Shown here: piece after piece, positions 9,140 to 17,546 of the stretch | How the letters are laid out: the number at the start of each line of letters is the position of its first letter | Numbering within the stretch: position 1 is the first letter of the stretch | NCBI GenBank assembly: GCA_016293495.1 | Contig: JAEDED010000011.1 | Coordinates: forward strand, 12,454 to 76,453 | Direction of reading: 5' to 3' | DNA from: Treponema sp. | GTDB taxonomy: Bacteria > Spirochaetota > Spirochaetia > Treponematales > Treponemataceae | Length of the DNA: 64,000 nucleotides | Translations under genes and position numbers: made by a program | The notes under the pieces: model-generated | The model's input: only the letters and a program-made list of their open reading frames with translations | What the model was told of the DNA's origin: nothing | The model's database searches: none

Positions 9140-10177
9140 ATGAACCCTGATGTTCACGAAGAAGCACAGATGGTCGTTGAAACAAACGGCGGAGATCTTT
9201 TTGAAAATGCAACAGATGCAGCAGTTAATACTGTAAAAGAAACAACAGAAACTTTTATGTCATGGGTAAAATCATGGTGTAACTGGGGAACTTTGTTTCA
9301 CCTTGTTGGTGTTGTATTGATTATTCTTGCAATTTATGTTGCTTATAAAATTGCAGTTCGTGCAGTAAAAAAAGTGCCGGAAGAAAAACTTTCGATGCAT
9401 AAATCGGCTCTTATTACAAGAACCTTAAAGTATGTTTATTACTTCCTTTTAATTATGTATGTGCTTGATTTGTTTGGTGTTAAGGTTTCTGCTATCTGGG
9501 GTGCTGCCGGAGTTGCCGGAGTCGCAATTGCTTTTGCTGCTCAGACTTCTGTAAGTAATATTATCAGTGGTATTTTTATCGTTGCAGAAAAAACAATGAA
9601 GATTGGTGACCTCATTACTGTCGGAAGTGAAACTGGTATCGTTGATGCTATCGGTCTTCTTTCTGTTCAGATTCACACATTGGACAATCAGTTGATTCGT
9701 ATTCCTAACAGCACAATTATTAACTCGAATATGGTTAACACTTCTTACTTTCCAAAGAGAAGAATGTGCATCGGTGTTTCTGTAAGTTATGATACAGATA
9801 TGAATGAAGCTCTTGAAACTTTGCAGAAAGTTCCAGGCTTGTGTAAGAAAGTTTTGAAGGACCCATCTCCTGCTGCGTGGTTTGACAAGTTTGATGAAAG
9901 CGGAATTAATCTTACTCTCGCAGTATGGTTTAACAGCGCAGATTTTATTCAGACTAAAAATGAAGTTTTCATCGGTATCAAAAAAGTATTTGATGATGCT
10001 AAAATTGAAATTCCATACAACAAGCTTGATGTTAAATTCCTTGGAACTGATACAGGCGATACAAAAGTTGTTTCTGCAAAAGCTACAGTTAAACCTACTG
10101 TAAAAAGAGCTGCTAAGAAACCTGCTGTTAAAAAAGTTGCAGTTAAACCTACTGCTAAAAAAGTTGCAAAGAAATAA
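9140..10177 (+). CDS. MscS-family mechanosensitive channel with Lys/Ala-rich tail
   Basis: Small-conductance mechanosensitive channel of the inner membrane that opens under hypo-osmotic stress. An amphipathic N-terminus of about 45 residues is followed by TM1 (about 50-70), TM2 (about 92-112) and the pore helix TM3 (about 116-140, rich in Gly and Ala: A-G-V-A-G-V-A-I-A-F-A-A-Q). The MscS beta domain and the alpha/beta C-terminal domain extend to about residue 300. The last 33 residues or so are unusual: a histone H1-like tail of Lys, Ala, Pro and Val repeats (AKK, PAVKK, KPTAKK) not found in the core family. It has an AGAGG Shine-Dalgarno sequence, and slyX starts 13 bases downstream. Confidence 0.93.
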   Translation: MNPDVHEEAQMVVETNGGDLFENATDAAVNTVKETTETFMSWVKSWCNWGTLFHLVGVVLIILAIYVAYKIAVRAVKKVPEEKLSMHKSALITRTLKYVYYFLLIMYVLDLFGVKVSAIWGAAGVAGVAIAFAAQTSVSNIISGIFIVAEKTMKIGDLITVGSETGIVDAIGLLSVQIHTLDNQLIRIPNSTIINSNMVNTSYFPKRRMCIGVSVSYDTDMNEALETLQKVPGLCKKVLKDPSPAAWFDKFDESGINLTLAVWFNSADFIQTKNEVFIGIKKVFDDAKIEIPYNKLDVKFLGTDTGDTKVVSAKATVKPTVKRAAKKPAVKKVAVKPTAKKVAKK

Positions 10178-10190
10178 TCAGAGTTTAATC

Positions 10191-10409
10191 ATGGATGAAA
10201 ATAAATTAAAAGAGATCGATGACAGATTCATGACGCTGGAAACAAAATTTGCCTACGAGGAAGATTTTGTTTCTAAGCTTCAGGAAGTTGTTGTTGAACA
10301 GCAGAAGCAGATTGATAAGCTTGAACGCGAAGTCAAACTGATGGCTGAAAAAATAAATGATCTTGATAATCAGGAAGAAATTCCTAACAGAAAACCGCCT
10401 CATTATTAA
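10191..10409 (+). CDS. slyX: SlyX family coiled-coil protein
   Basis: The true start is the ATG at 10191 (M-D-E-N-K-L-K), giving 72 aa; the longer upstream reading would overlap mscS. The protein is one heptad-rich coiled coil (about residues 10-60) and ends in K-P-P-H-Y, the terminal P-P-H-Y signature of SlyX. The function of SlyX is poorly understood; in enterobacteria it lies beside slyD. It sits in a compact run with mscS and the pseudouridine synthase. The Shine-Dalgarno sequence is weak (AGAG), suggesting translation coupled to mscS. Confidence 0.87.
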   Translation: MDENKLKEIDDRFMTLETKFAYEEDFVSKLQEVVVEQQKQIDKLEREVKLMAEKINDLDNQEEIPNRKPPHY

Positions 10410-10441
10410 ACCATAAAACGTAAACACAACGAGGGAATTAA

Positions 10442-11185
10442 ATGGAACGAATAGAATTACTTTATACTGATGCAAATGTGATTATAATTTACAAGCCTGA
10501 AGGAATTCTTTCTGTTCCGTTTGCCGGATTTCGAGGACGCACTGCACAGGGAACGGTAGAAGAAATTCTTCGCAAAAAAGGAATGTATTCTCAAAAGTAC
10601 AAACCATTGCCTGTGCATAGACTCGACCGCGAAACTTCGGGCGTCATGATGTTTGCCACAAATGAACGCGCCCAGAAAATAATTATGGACAGCTGGCATC
10701 AGATGGTAAAATCCCGCTCGTATGTCGCCCTCGCAGAAAACCCGACAAACTTTTCGAAATACGGCATTCTTCCTGACTCAGGAATTATTGATGACCCGAT
10801 AACTTACAATGCATACAATATCGGTTATGTAGCAGAAAAAAGTCAGCACCACAGAAATGGCACTGATAAAAATGCCGGTGATAAAAATTCCCGAAACAAA
10901 AAAGAAGTAACTGCCAGAACTCATTTTAAGATTACTGCAAGAGGAAAACGTTTTTCGTTATTCGAGCTTGAACTAGATACCGGAAGAAAAAATCAGATCC
11001 GCGCACATCTTGCTTCAAAAGGTTATCCGATAAGCGGCGATTCAAATTACCGTGCGCGTACAAATAATTTTGACCGTCTGTGCCTTCACGCAAGATCACT
11101 TGTTTACATTGATCCGTGGTCGAATGAAGAAAAAAAGTTTGAATGGCCCGAGCCAAAAGAATGGAACGAAGCTGTTCATAAATAA
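10442..11185 (+). CDS. RluA-family RNA pseudouridine synthase
   Basis: Isomerises uridine to pseudouridine in rRNA or tRNA. The 247-aa protein lacks an N-terminal S4 domain. The catalytic motif H-R-L-D-R-E-T-S-G lies near residue 60 with the catalytic Asp. The second family motif appears as G-R-K-N-Q-I-R-A-H-L near residue 184 (the usual form is GR(T/K)HQIR). A Lys/Asn-rich insert at about residues 135-155 is specific to this protein. It has a GAGGG Shine-Dalgarno sequence. Whether it corresponds to RluA, RluC/D or TruC cannot be decided from sequence alone. Confidence 0.92.
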   Translation: MERIELLYTDANVIIIYKPEGILSVPFAGFRGRTAQGTVEEILRKKGMYSQKYKPLPVHRLDRETSGVMMFATNERAQKIIMDSWHQMVKSRSYVALAENPTNFSKYGILPDSGIIDDPITYNAYNIGYVAEKSQHHRNGTDKNAGDKNSRNKKEVTARTHFKITARGKRFSLFELELDTGRKNQIRAHLASKGYPISGDSNYRARTNNFDRLCLHARSLVYIDPWSNEEKKFEWPEPKEWNEAVHK

Positions 11186-11209
11186 AACTGAAAATATCAG
11201 GAGGATGAG

Positions 11210-11863
11210 ATGAAAAAAGGAATAATTTTCGATATGGATGGAACAATCTGGGACAGCGCAGAGAATGTTGCAAAATCCTGGACAGAAAAAATTCATGAAG
11301 CAGGTTATCTTGATAAATCAGTTTCTGAAGCAGACATTAAAAGCGTGATGGGTAAGACTATGGATGTTATTGCCGATTTGCTTTTTCCATATACAGCTCC
11401 AGGTAAAGAAAGAAATGATTTACGCGAAGCTGTCGAAACTTATGAACTTGAATATCTTTCAAAGCATGGCGGTAAACTTTATCCTGAAGTTCTTGAAACA
11501 CTCCAGAAGCTTCGCGAAATGGGTTATCACCTTTATATCGTAAGCAACTGTCAGGCCGGTTATGTCGAAACCTTCCTTAATTATTTTAATATCGACATTA
11601 AAAAAGAAAATGCACTTATTGAAGATATCGAATGCTACGGAAACAATTTTCTTTCAAAAGGGCAGAATATAGCACTCGTCGTAAAACGAAATAATCTTGA
11701 TAAGGCAGTTTATGTCGGTGACATTCAGAGTGATTACGATTCAACCTGCGAAGCGGGACTTCCGTTTATTCATGCTTCTTACGGTTTTGGAAAGATTAAT
11801 GTTGAAGTGCCGGTAATAAAAACTTTTGCAGACCTTACAGAAGTTGTCTGTAAGGTTATTTAG
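11210..11863 (+). CDS. HAD-superfamily phosphatase (phosphoglycolate phosphatase-like)
   Basis: A 217-aa cytoplasmic hydrolase of HAD subfamily I. Motif I is F-D-M-D-G-T-I-W-D at residues 7-15 (nucleophile Asp and acid/base Asp), followed by a helical cap. Motif II is V-S-N-C near residue 112, and motif IV is Y-V-G-D-I-Q-S-D near residue 163. It resembles Gph/YjjG-type phosphatases, and the substrate is not readable from sequence. An AGGAGG Shine-Dalgarno sequence lies just before the ATG. The last codons contain a 9-bp inverted repeat. Confidence 0.9.
   Translation: MKKGIIFDMDGTIWDSAENVAKSWTEKIHEAGYLDKSVSEADIKSVMGKTMDVIADLLFPYTAPGKERNDLREAVETYELEYLSKHGGKLYPEVLETLQKLREMGYHLYIVSNCQAGYVETFLNYFNIDIKKENALIEDIECYGNNFLSKGQNIALVVKRNNLDKAVYVGDIQSDYDSTCEAGLPFIHASYGFGKINVEVPVIKTFADLTEVVCKVI
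11832..11856 (+). terminator. Inverted repeat at the end of the HAD gene
   Basis: ACCTTACAG and CTGTAAGGT form a perfect 9-bp stem with a 7-base loop inside the last codons. A run of T begins about 15 bases further on, which is too far for a classical terminator, so this may be a weak terminator or an mRNA 3' stabiliser. Confidence 0.3.
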
Positions 11864-11920
11864 TCTATACATTTTTTTTAAATATAATCAGATACTTGAA
11901 CTTCGGATGGAGGAAACGAA

Positions 11921-12976
11921 ATGACAAAAGATCATATTGCAATTCCGGCTTTGTTGAAAATTGAAAGCGGTGTGATTTCTAAAATTGGAAGTTATCTTAA
12001 AAACGCAGGTTTTGATTCTATCGTTCTGCTTTTAGGAAACGGTCTTACCGCGATGTTTGGCGACAAAGTTTTTTCTTCTCTTAAAACTGCTGGTGTAGAA
12101 ATTCTTTATTCGCAGGAAATGGATACTGTCGAATTTAATGAAGTTACAAAACTGGGATTTAGTCTTCCGAAAAAAACTCAGGCTGTAATAGGAATGGGAG
12201 GAGGAAAAGTAATTGATGCTGCAAAGTACATCGGTTTTATTTTAAAGATTCCGTTTATCAGTATTCCAACTAGTTCTTCGTCTGACGGTTTTTCTAGCTC
12301 AAGCGCATCGCTGATTATTGACGGTCACAGAAAATCAGTTCCTGCAAAAATGCCTTATGGAATTCTTGTTGATACAGAAGTGATTAAAAGTGCGCCTGTA
12401 AAATTCCTTTACTCGGGAATCGGCGATATGCTTTCAAAAATTTCTTCAACCTATGACTGGCTTTACGAAGCAGAAAGCGGCTGGGATGAACTTAACGACT
12501 GCGCTTACATGATGGCAAAAAAAGCAGTCAACAGTTTTGCTCGTACGCCTTTTGAATCTGTAAAAGATGAACTGTTCTTAAAAGAGCTGCTTGATTCGCT
12601 TGCCATGAGTGGAATTGCAAATGAGATTGCAGGTTCAAGTTTACCGACAAGCGGTAGTGAACACATGATTTCGCACGCCCTTGATTCCTTTCTTGATCAT
12701 CCCGAACTTCATGGAATACAGGTTGGACTTGCGACTTACATCATGTGTAAAATCGAAGATCATCGCTGGAAACGCGTTGAAACAATTTATTCAAAGACCG
12801 GCTTCTGGACTTACTGTGAATCGCTCGGCTTAAAAAGAATTGATTACGAAAAAGCAATTGATCTTGCACCTTCAATGAAGCCAGGACGTCACACTTACAT
12901 TCAGGAAGAAAAATACCGTGAACGCGCAAAGGTTCTGTTAAAAGAAGATGAGCATTTGAAAAAGATTTTTAACTGA
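11921..12976 (+). CDS. sn-Glycerol-1-phosphate dehydrogenase (AraM/EgsA-like)
   Basis: Member of the iron-type alcohol dehydrogenase fold that reduces dihydroxyacetone phosphate to sn-glycerol-1-phosphate with NAD(P)H. Visible hallmarks are G-G-G-K-V-I-D-A-A-K-Y (cofactor site, near residue 93), P-T-S-S-S-S-D-G-F-S-S (near 120), G-I-G-D-M-L-S-K (metal Asp, near 167), the G-S-E-H-M-I-S-H block (near 245) and H-G-I-Q-V-G (near 265). The 351-aa length fits bacterial AraM/EgsA. Glycerol-1-phosphate has the stereochemistry of archaeal lipids; some bacteria use it for heptaprenylglyceryl lipids. A GGAGG Shine-Dalgarno sequence and a TATAAT at 11883-11888 suggest its own promoter. Confidence 0.9.
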   Translation: MTKDHIAIPALLKIESGVISKIGSYLKNAGFDSIVLLLGNGLTAMFGDKVFSSLKTAGVEILYSQEMDTVEFNEVTKLGFSLPKKTQAVIGMGGGKVIDAAKYIGFILKIPFISIPTSSSSDGFSSSSASLIIDGHRKSVPAKMPYGILVDTEVIKSAPVKFLYSGIGDMLSKISSTYDWLYEAESGWDELNDCAYMMAKKAVNSFARTPFESVKDELFLKELLDSLAMSGIANEIAGSSLPTSGSEHMISHALDSFLDHPELHGIQVGLATYIMCKIEDHRWKRVETIYSKTGFWTYCESLGLKRIDYEKAIDLAPSMKPGRHTYIQEEKYRERAKVLLKEDEHLKKIFN

Positions 12977-13030
12977 TTGAGATAAAGGCAAAAAAAAAGG
13001 GAAAATTATTTCTTACAAACAACTGCCCTA

Positions 13031-13052
13031 GATTTTCTCAGGTGAGAAAATC
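13031..13052. terminator. Inverted repeat between convergent genes
   Basis: GATTTTCTC and GAGAAAATC form a perfect 9-bp stem around AGGT and overlap the stop codon of the minus-strand gene. No T-run follows directly on either strand, so the terminator call is weak. Confidence 0.35.
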
Positions 13053-15330
13053 ATTCATATTTAAGTTTGCTGAAAATTTCAGTGATTCTTTCATCGACAG
13101 TTTTTTCAATGTCAGAAAGATCGATTTGTTTAAGGTCTTCGATTGCTTCATCGAGTTCATCGTAAATTCCTTCAGAAACTACATGTGTAATTCTTTCAAG
13201 GGAATTTGCGCAGAACACATAATCTTTATTGTTGTAAAGTTCTTCAATTTCTTCTTCTGAACATCTTGGCTTAAGCAAGGTATTAATTTTTGTGTTAAGG
13301 GAATCAAACTTTTCTGAGATGGAAGAAAATAATTCATCATTCTCTGAAAGCTGTTTTGATATATACGAAATCCAGGAATCAATCGGTTCAAATGGAAGGG
13401 AATTGAATGAATCTTTTAATTCGATTTTTTCGTTGAGGCTGAAAGTTGAAGAATTATTTCCATAGTAATCAAGAAAATTTCTAATTGTTTCAAGTTCTTT
13501 CTGGCAATGGCTTGAGTTTTCAAGAGCTTCACTGTAACGCATATAGCGTAAAAGAGTTGCATCGTAAAGCTCGTCTGTTTCTTCTGCCTGCTTCTTAAGA
13601 TCATTAAGTGCTTTTTCTGCTTCTTTATATTTTGTGTAAGGATATTTTTCTTCGATTAAGTCACTTAGCTTTGAAATTTCTGATGCATTGGAATTATTGA
13701 TTGCCTCCGATAATTCCTCATAGAGCGACATGATTTCAAAATATTCTGCGTGCAGTAAAGAATCGTTTTCGCTGTAATAAGCTTCAAGTTCATAAACCGG
13801 ATGAATTTTCTTCATCTGTCTGTCGGCTTTTTTCATTGCCTTTGAAAGTAATGCAGCTTTCTGCTGTGGTGTAAGTTCAAGCAGATGTTTAAAAGTATAA
13901 TACTGATTTGTCGGATCAAGGCCTACGATAAAACCCTTATCGTTGATCTGATTTCCGAAATTGTCATATGAAACGGGAAGGTTTGATTCTTTACTGCAGA
14001 TCTGTGCAAATACCCACAATGGAATTCTAAAAGGCTTGTCGTTGTTAAAACGGTCATATGTCATTTCAATAAAATCATCTGAGTATCTCAAATCTGAAAG
14101 GTACTGCATGTAACCTTCATCTGTTGATTCCTGTTCAAGACCTTCAGAAATTCCTTCTTTTAAATCATCTCTGTAAAGATTTGCAAAAACGAATGCACCG
14201 AAACGGTCTTTTTGGCGCATGTCAGAATAATAAATCTGCATATTTTCAAGTGACTCGTAACGAAGCTTTGGGAGTGCAAAGATTTCATTTTCGGTAAAGT
14301 AAAATTCTCCGTCAGGCTTGTTATACATTTCGCTGGATTGAAAACCGATGTGAAGAAAGATGTCATCGATAAAAGGAATTACTTCTCCTTTCTCAAAGGG
14401 GTCTGCATTTTCAGCACGGATTTTTTCTATTTCAATTTTAAAACCTGTTTCGTCTGTATCAAGCTGATGGATAAGAATGTAAGGTGCTGATTCTTTAAGT
14501 ACAGTACCGTCTTTTGTCATAAAGCCGATTCTTGCTTCGTAAAGTGTCAGGCAATAAGTGTCGAGTGCTTCGTGATATGCAAAGGCGTTGTAAAATTCCC
14601 CGATTGCTTTATCTGTGTAAATCTTAAGATTTTTTCCTTTTTCAAAAAGTGGTTCGTAGTCATTTTTGCTGCTGGAAGAAAATCCGATTGTTGCAACATT
14701 ATTTTTATAAAAGTCCTGAGGGTCTGTTGTAAGGGAATAATTATAACCTTTCTTTGTAGCATTACCTTTTGTTACAGAAACTCTCGGCCAGTAATCGTCA
14801 GTCCCGCAGTATCTGTAACCGTAATTGCTGTATTCACGAACAGGAACAGGAAGGTCCCACGAGTAGTCATAACTTTTTCTGTAACCTTCTTCAACAGCGT
14901 TCATGATAAGCTGATATTTTTCTGAATATCTGATGCAGATGTCTGCCCAGTAATCAGAACTGATGTTGTTTGCAGATTTTAATTCTACAGGGCCGATATT
15001 TATTGTGTAAGGACAGAACTCAGTCCAGTAGGCTTCAGCTTCGATAAGGAGAGTTTTCCAGTGTTCGTATAATTCTTCTTCTGTATATTGAATGTTTCCG
15101 GGATTGCCACTTTCTATATTGTCGTGGAGGTTTGCAAAACCTGCAAAGGCTTCTTCTGAAAATGCAGGATCTTCTGCAATGGCATCGGCATAATATCCGA
15201 GGGCATAAATCCAGTTTTCATTTTTTTCAAATTCTTTTGCGGTATTTAGTAATTGAATGTATTTTGATGATTGTGCAAAAATAGAAAAGGCTGCAGTCAT
15301 GACAGCAAAAAACAAAGTTATTTTTTTCAT
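13051..15330 (-). CDS. Unknown secreted 759-aa protein, TPR-like N-terminus and coiled-coil C-terminus
   Basis: The N-terminus is a Sec signal peptide ending near A-F-S-I-F-A (cleavage about residue 19). Residues 25-75 look like a TPR-type helical repeat (A-K-E-F-E-K-N-E-N-W-I-Y-A-L-G-Y-Y-A-D-A). The middle (about 100-480) is rich in Tyr, Trp and acidic residues. The last 280 residues are strongly helical and Glu/Lys/Leu-rich with coiled-coil character. I do not recognise a catalytic family. No Shine-Dalgarno sequence precedes the ATG; instead a promoter -10 box ends six bases before it. Its neighbour is a GH10 xylanase on the same strand, so a role in polysaccharide use is possible but unproven. 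Confidence 0.85.
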   Translation of the reverse strand: MKKITLFFAVMTAAFSIFAQSSKYIQLLNTAKEFEKNENWIYALGYYADAIAEDPAFSEEAFAGFANLHDNIESGNPGNIQYTEEELYEHWKTLLIEAEAYWTEFCPYTINIGPVELKSANNISSDYWADICIRYSEKYQLIMNAVEEGYRKSYDYSWDLPVPVREYSNYGYRYCGTDDYWPRVSVTKGNATKKGYNYSLTTDPQDFYKNNVATIGFSSSSKNDYEPLFEKGKNLKIYTDKAIGEFYNAFAYHEALDTYCLTLYEARIGFMTKDGTVLKESAPYILIHQLDTDETGFKIEIEKIRAENADPFEKGEVIPFIDDIFLHIGFQSSEMYNKPDGEFYFTENEIFALPKLRYESLENMQIYYSDMRQKDRFGAFVFANLYRDDLKEGISEGLEQESTDEGYMQYLSDLRYSDDFIEMTYDRFNNDKPFRIPLWVFAQICSKESNLPVSYDNFGNQINDKGFIVGLDPTNQYYTFKHLLELTPQQKAALLSKAMKKADRQMKKIHPVYELEAYYSENDSLLHAEYFEIMSLYEELSEAINNSNASEISKLSDLIEEKYPYTKYKEAEKALNDLKKQAEETDELYDATLLRYMRYSEALENSSHCQKELETIRNFLDYYGNNSSTFSLNEKIELKDSFNSLPFEPIDSWISYISKQLSENDELFSSISEKFDSLNTKINTLLKPRCSEEEIEELYNNKDYVFCANSLERITHVVSEGIYDELDEAIEDLKQIDLSDIEKTVDERITEIFSKLKYE

Positions 15331-15336
15331 AACTTT

Positions 15337-15366
15337 ATTATATTCTTTTTAGAATATTGGTGTCTA
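15337..15366 (-). promoter_or_regulatory. Sigma-70-type promoter placed for a leaderless mRNA
   Basis: Read on the minus strand this is TAGACA, 18 bases, TATAAT, then six bases and the ATG of the 759-aa protein. Transcription would start at or beside the start codon. A palindrome ATATTCT-AAAA-AGAATAT (15340-15357) overlaps the -10 region and could be an operator. Confidence 0.6.
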
Positions 15367-15402
15367 TGATGCAGCCTTTATAAAAGGAATTTGAATTACA
15401 GC

Positions 15403-16419
15403 TTATTTAAGCTGTTCAAACATTGCTTCGTAAACCGGTTTCTTGTTGTATTCAACATCGTAAATACAAGCGTTGCCGTATCCGCCGAAGGTTGCAGGAA
15501 CCCAGCTTGTGCGGTCGTACATTCCCCATACGATAAAGCTCTTTACGTTTGGTTCTGTAAGGGCAATGTCGAGAAGTGTTGTGTAAATGTATTCCTGTTT
15601 TTTGATTTCTTCAGGGTCTTTGAATTTTGATGCAGGAAGACGAACGTCAACTTCGCTGAACGAGATTTCGATTCCGATGTCAGCATAGCGTTTGCAGTTT
15701 GCACGGATTGCATCAGGATCAAATGGAAGGTCAGTAGAGAGGTGAAGCTGCATTCCGACACCGTCAATTGGAACGCCTTTTTCTTTAAGGCTCTTTACAA
15801 AGTTGTACATTGCGTCTGCTTTTGGATATCCTACGCATTCGTTGTTGTATTCATTGAGGTAAAGTTTAGCACCAGAATTGTGTTCGCTTGCAACTGTAAG
15901 TGCGTGTGCAATGTATTCTTCGCCGAGAAGGTTGTACCAGATTGATTTTCTGAAAGAACCGTCTTCTTCAAACATCTCATTTACTACATCATAAACTTTG
16001 ATCTTGCCTTTAAGGTGATCCATGATTGTAATAATATGGTTGTCCATGATTTCGAGAGCTTCTTCTTTAGACTTCATGTTGTTGATGAAGCTTGAATTCT
16101 GCTGATGCCAGAACATTGTGTGGAACTTCATCTGGATGTTGTTCTTTTCTGCAAATTCAATTGAATGATCAATGTCACTCCAGTTCCAGAATTTTGCATT
16201 AGGTCTGAGGTTTGCACATTTCATAAAGTTTTCTGCAACAAGAATATTTGAGAATTCTTTAATGCGTTCCTGACCTTCAGGATCGAAAATGTCACTTGCA
16301 TAAGCAGTTCCGATTTCGAGACCTTTTTTTGTTGCTCTTGAAGCGATTGTTTCTTTTCCACAGCTTACAAGTGTAAGAAGAGATACGATGAGTGAAGTTA
16401 CAAGTATTGTTTTCTTCAT
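15403..16419 (-). CDS. GH10 endo-beta-1,4-xylanase lipoprotein
   Basis: Hydrolyses beta-1,4-xylan at the cell surface. A lipoprotein signal ends at L-V-S-C with lipid Cys20. The GH10 barrel fills the rest of the 338 residues: F-H-T-M-F-W-H near residue 99 (substrate-site His/Trp), D-V-V-N-E-M-F with acid/base Glu148, I-S-F-S-E-V-D-V-R with nucleophile Glu256, and the late W-G-M-Y-D-R-T-S-W subsite loop. There is no carbohydrate-binding module, and length is normal for a single-domain GH10. The adjacent upstream gene on this strand is the DUF5718-like protein, with a 160-base gap holding its own likely promoter. This indicates hemicellulose use by the organism. Confidence 0.95.
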   Translation of the reverse strand: MKKTILVTSLIVSLLTLVSCGKETIASRATKKGLEIGTAYASDIFDPEGQERIKEFSNILVAENFMKCANLRPNAKFWNWSDIDHSIEFAEKNNIQMKFHTMFWHQQNSSFINNMKSKEEALEIMDNHIITIMDHLKGKIKVYDVVNEMFEEDGSFRKSIWYNLLGEEYIAHALTVASEHNSGAKLYLNEYNNECVGYPKADAMYNFVKSLKEKGVPIDGVGMQLHLSTDLPFDPDAIRANCKRYADIGIEISFSEVDVRLPASKFKDPEEIKKQEYIYTTLLDIALTEPNVKSFIVWGMYDRTSWVPATFGGYGNACIYDVEYNKKPVYEAMFEQLK

Positions 16420-16515
16420 TTTAAAATCCTTATGACTTTTTTTTTTGCCGTTTTGAGACTCAGTTCAAATTATGGCCTGTGTGTGACCTGGGCTTCTGAC
16501 AGCTGTAAGAGTAAT

Positions 16516-16541
16516 ATGTCTTTCGACATTTTTAAATTATA
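16516..16541 (-). promoter_or_regulatory. Candidate xylanase -10 box and leader hairpin
   Basis: On the minus strand a TATAAT (16536-16541) is followed by a small hairpin ATGTC-GAAA-GACAT (16516-16529). The leader to the xylanase ATG would be about 100 bases. No convincing -35 box was found. Confidence 0.35.
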
Positions 16542-16580
16542 CACTGGTTTTGGGAATAAGTATACTTTTTATTTATTAAA

Positions 16581-17468
16581 TTACAGAATGACTTTTTGTC
16601 TTAATACTGAAACGTCGCTTTCAAATGCAGTTCCTGATTTAAGTTTTTCTTTAATGGAATTTTCGGTGTACTTGTCTTCAGGGTAGAGAACTACGACTGA
16701 TTCATCTCCGGCATTCAGAAAGTTTGTCTCTCCGAATTCTGTATAGCGGGTGGCTCCGATTGAAATCATGATTTGTTCAGGACAGCCTGCTTCGTTCAAA
16801 TATGAATTGATGTTTTCTGCAGGACCTTCATCTTGCTGACCGTTAAGTTTTTCGATCATCCAGTCATTTAATTTTCCATATATATAGCTGTAATCACGAA
16901 CAGCGCTGTCTTCGCCGTAACTGAAAACTTCACCTTCGCGGATCATAAAACTTGCGATGCGGTAACGGTTAAGAATGCCTGTACTGTCAAAACTGTCTAC
17001 AGGAATAAGCTGTGAAGAAAATCCTTTTGAACTTTCGCCCCAGTTTTTTTTCTGACTGATTTTTTTTGCGCCTTCTTTTCTTATTGAGCAGTCATTTGAT
17101 GCTCCGAAAACAACCGGCTTGAGTTCTTCGACTTTTCCATTGTTCCATTTTACGTTAAAGATTATTGCGCATTCCGGTTCGAGCTGGATTTTCTGTTCGC
17201 CTGCCGGATAAATGATTTTATTTTCATCAAAAGGGAATTTTGAAAGAAATAAAGGAGTTGAAAATTCCTTGCAACTGCCGGCTGTGTCCGGGCTGTTTTT
17301 GTCTGAGTTACTGTTTAATGGAATGTATGTCGGAAACATTGCTTTTGGTGCAATTGCTTCCTTTGTTTTTACGTTTACAAAATCTGATGCTTCGCCAGCC
17401 TGTTCCAGGTGGCCTGTAAAATTTCCTGCAACTCCGAAAGTTGCCATTTTTGTTAAGTCAAAATTCAT
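16581..17468 (-). CDS. DUF5718-like protein of unknown function (295 aa)
   Basis: I place the start at the ATG at 17468 (M-N-F-D-L-T-K-M-A-T-F-G), not the ATG pair at 17486, because the upstream ATGs lie between the -35 and -10 boxes of its promoter. The sequence opens with a conserved-looking F-G-V-A-G-N-F-T-G-H-L-E-Q-A-G-E-A block that I associate, from memory, with the DUF5718 family; this needs a profile search. It has no signal peptide or membrane segment and is probably a cytoplasmic alpha/beta protein. It also has a G-A-T-R-Y-T-E-F-G-E-T-N-F block near residue 235. Function unknown. It is divergent from the TetR gene and may be under its control. Confidence 0.8.
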   Translation of the reverse strand: MNFDLTKMATFGVAGNFTGHLEQAGEASDFVNVKTKEAIAPKAMFPTYIPLNSNSDKNSPDTAGSCKEFSTPLFLSKFPFDENKIIYPAGEQKIQLEPECAIIFNVKWNNGKVEELKPVVFGASNDCSIRKEGAKKISQKKNWGESSKGFSSQLIPVDSFDSTGILNRYRIASFMIREGEVFSYGEDSAVRDYSYIYGKLNDWMIEKLNGQQDEGPAENINSYLNEAGCPEQIMISIGATRYTEFGETNFLNAGDESVVVLYPEDKYTENSIKEKLKSGTAFESDVSVLRQKVIL

Positions 17469-17474
17469 ATTTGT

Positions 17475-17502
17475 AATATACATCATTTTTGTAAATTGAC
17501 AA
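17475..17502 (-). promoter_or_regulatory. Leaderless promoter of the DUF5718-like gene
   Basis: On the minus strand: TTGTCA, 16 bases, TATATT, then six bases to the ATG at 17468. No Shine-Dalgarno sequence is present. Its -35 box overlaps the TetR -35 box on the other strand. Confidence 0.6.
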
Positions 17503-17506
17503 ATCC
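17491..17506. promoter_or_regulatory. Candidate TetR operator over the divergent -35 boxes
   Basis: The sequence TAAATTGACAAATC resembles the palindrome at 18196-18213 (shared pattern AATTG-W-C-M-AAT). A repressor here would block both divergent promoters. Confidence 0.35.
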
Positions 17507-17524
17507 CCGGATGCCTTGTAAACT
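17496..17524 (+). promoter_or_regulatory. Promoter of the TetR gene
   Basis: A perfect -35 TTGACA, 17 bases, then -10 TAAACT. Transcription would start near 17531, which supports translation from the ATG at 17547 rather than any upstream codon. Confidence 0.7.
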
Positions 17525-17546
17525 AACAATAGGTAGTTTTAAAAGT

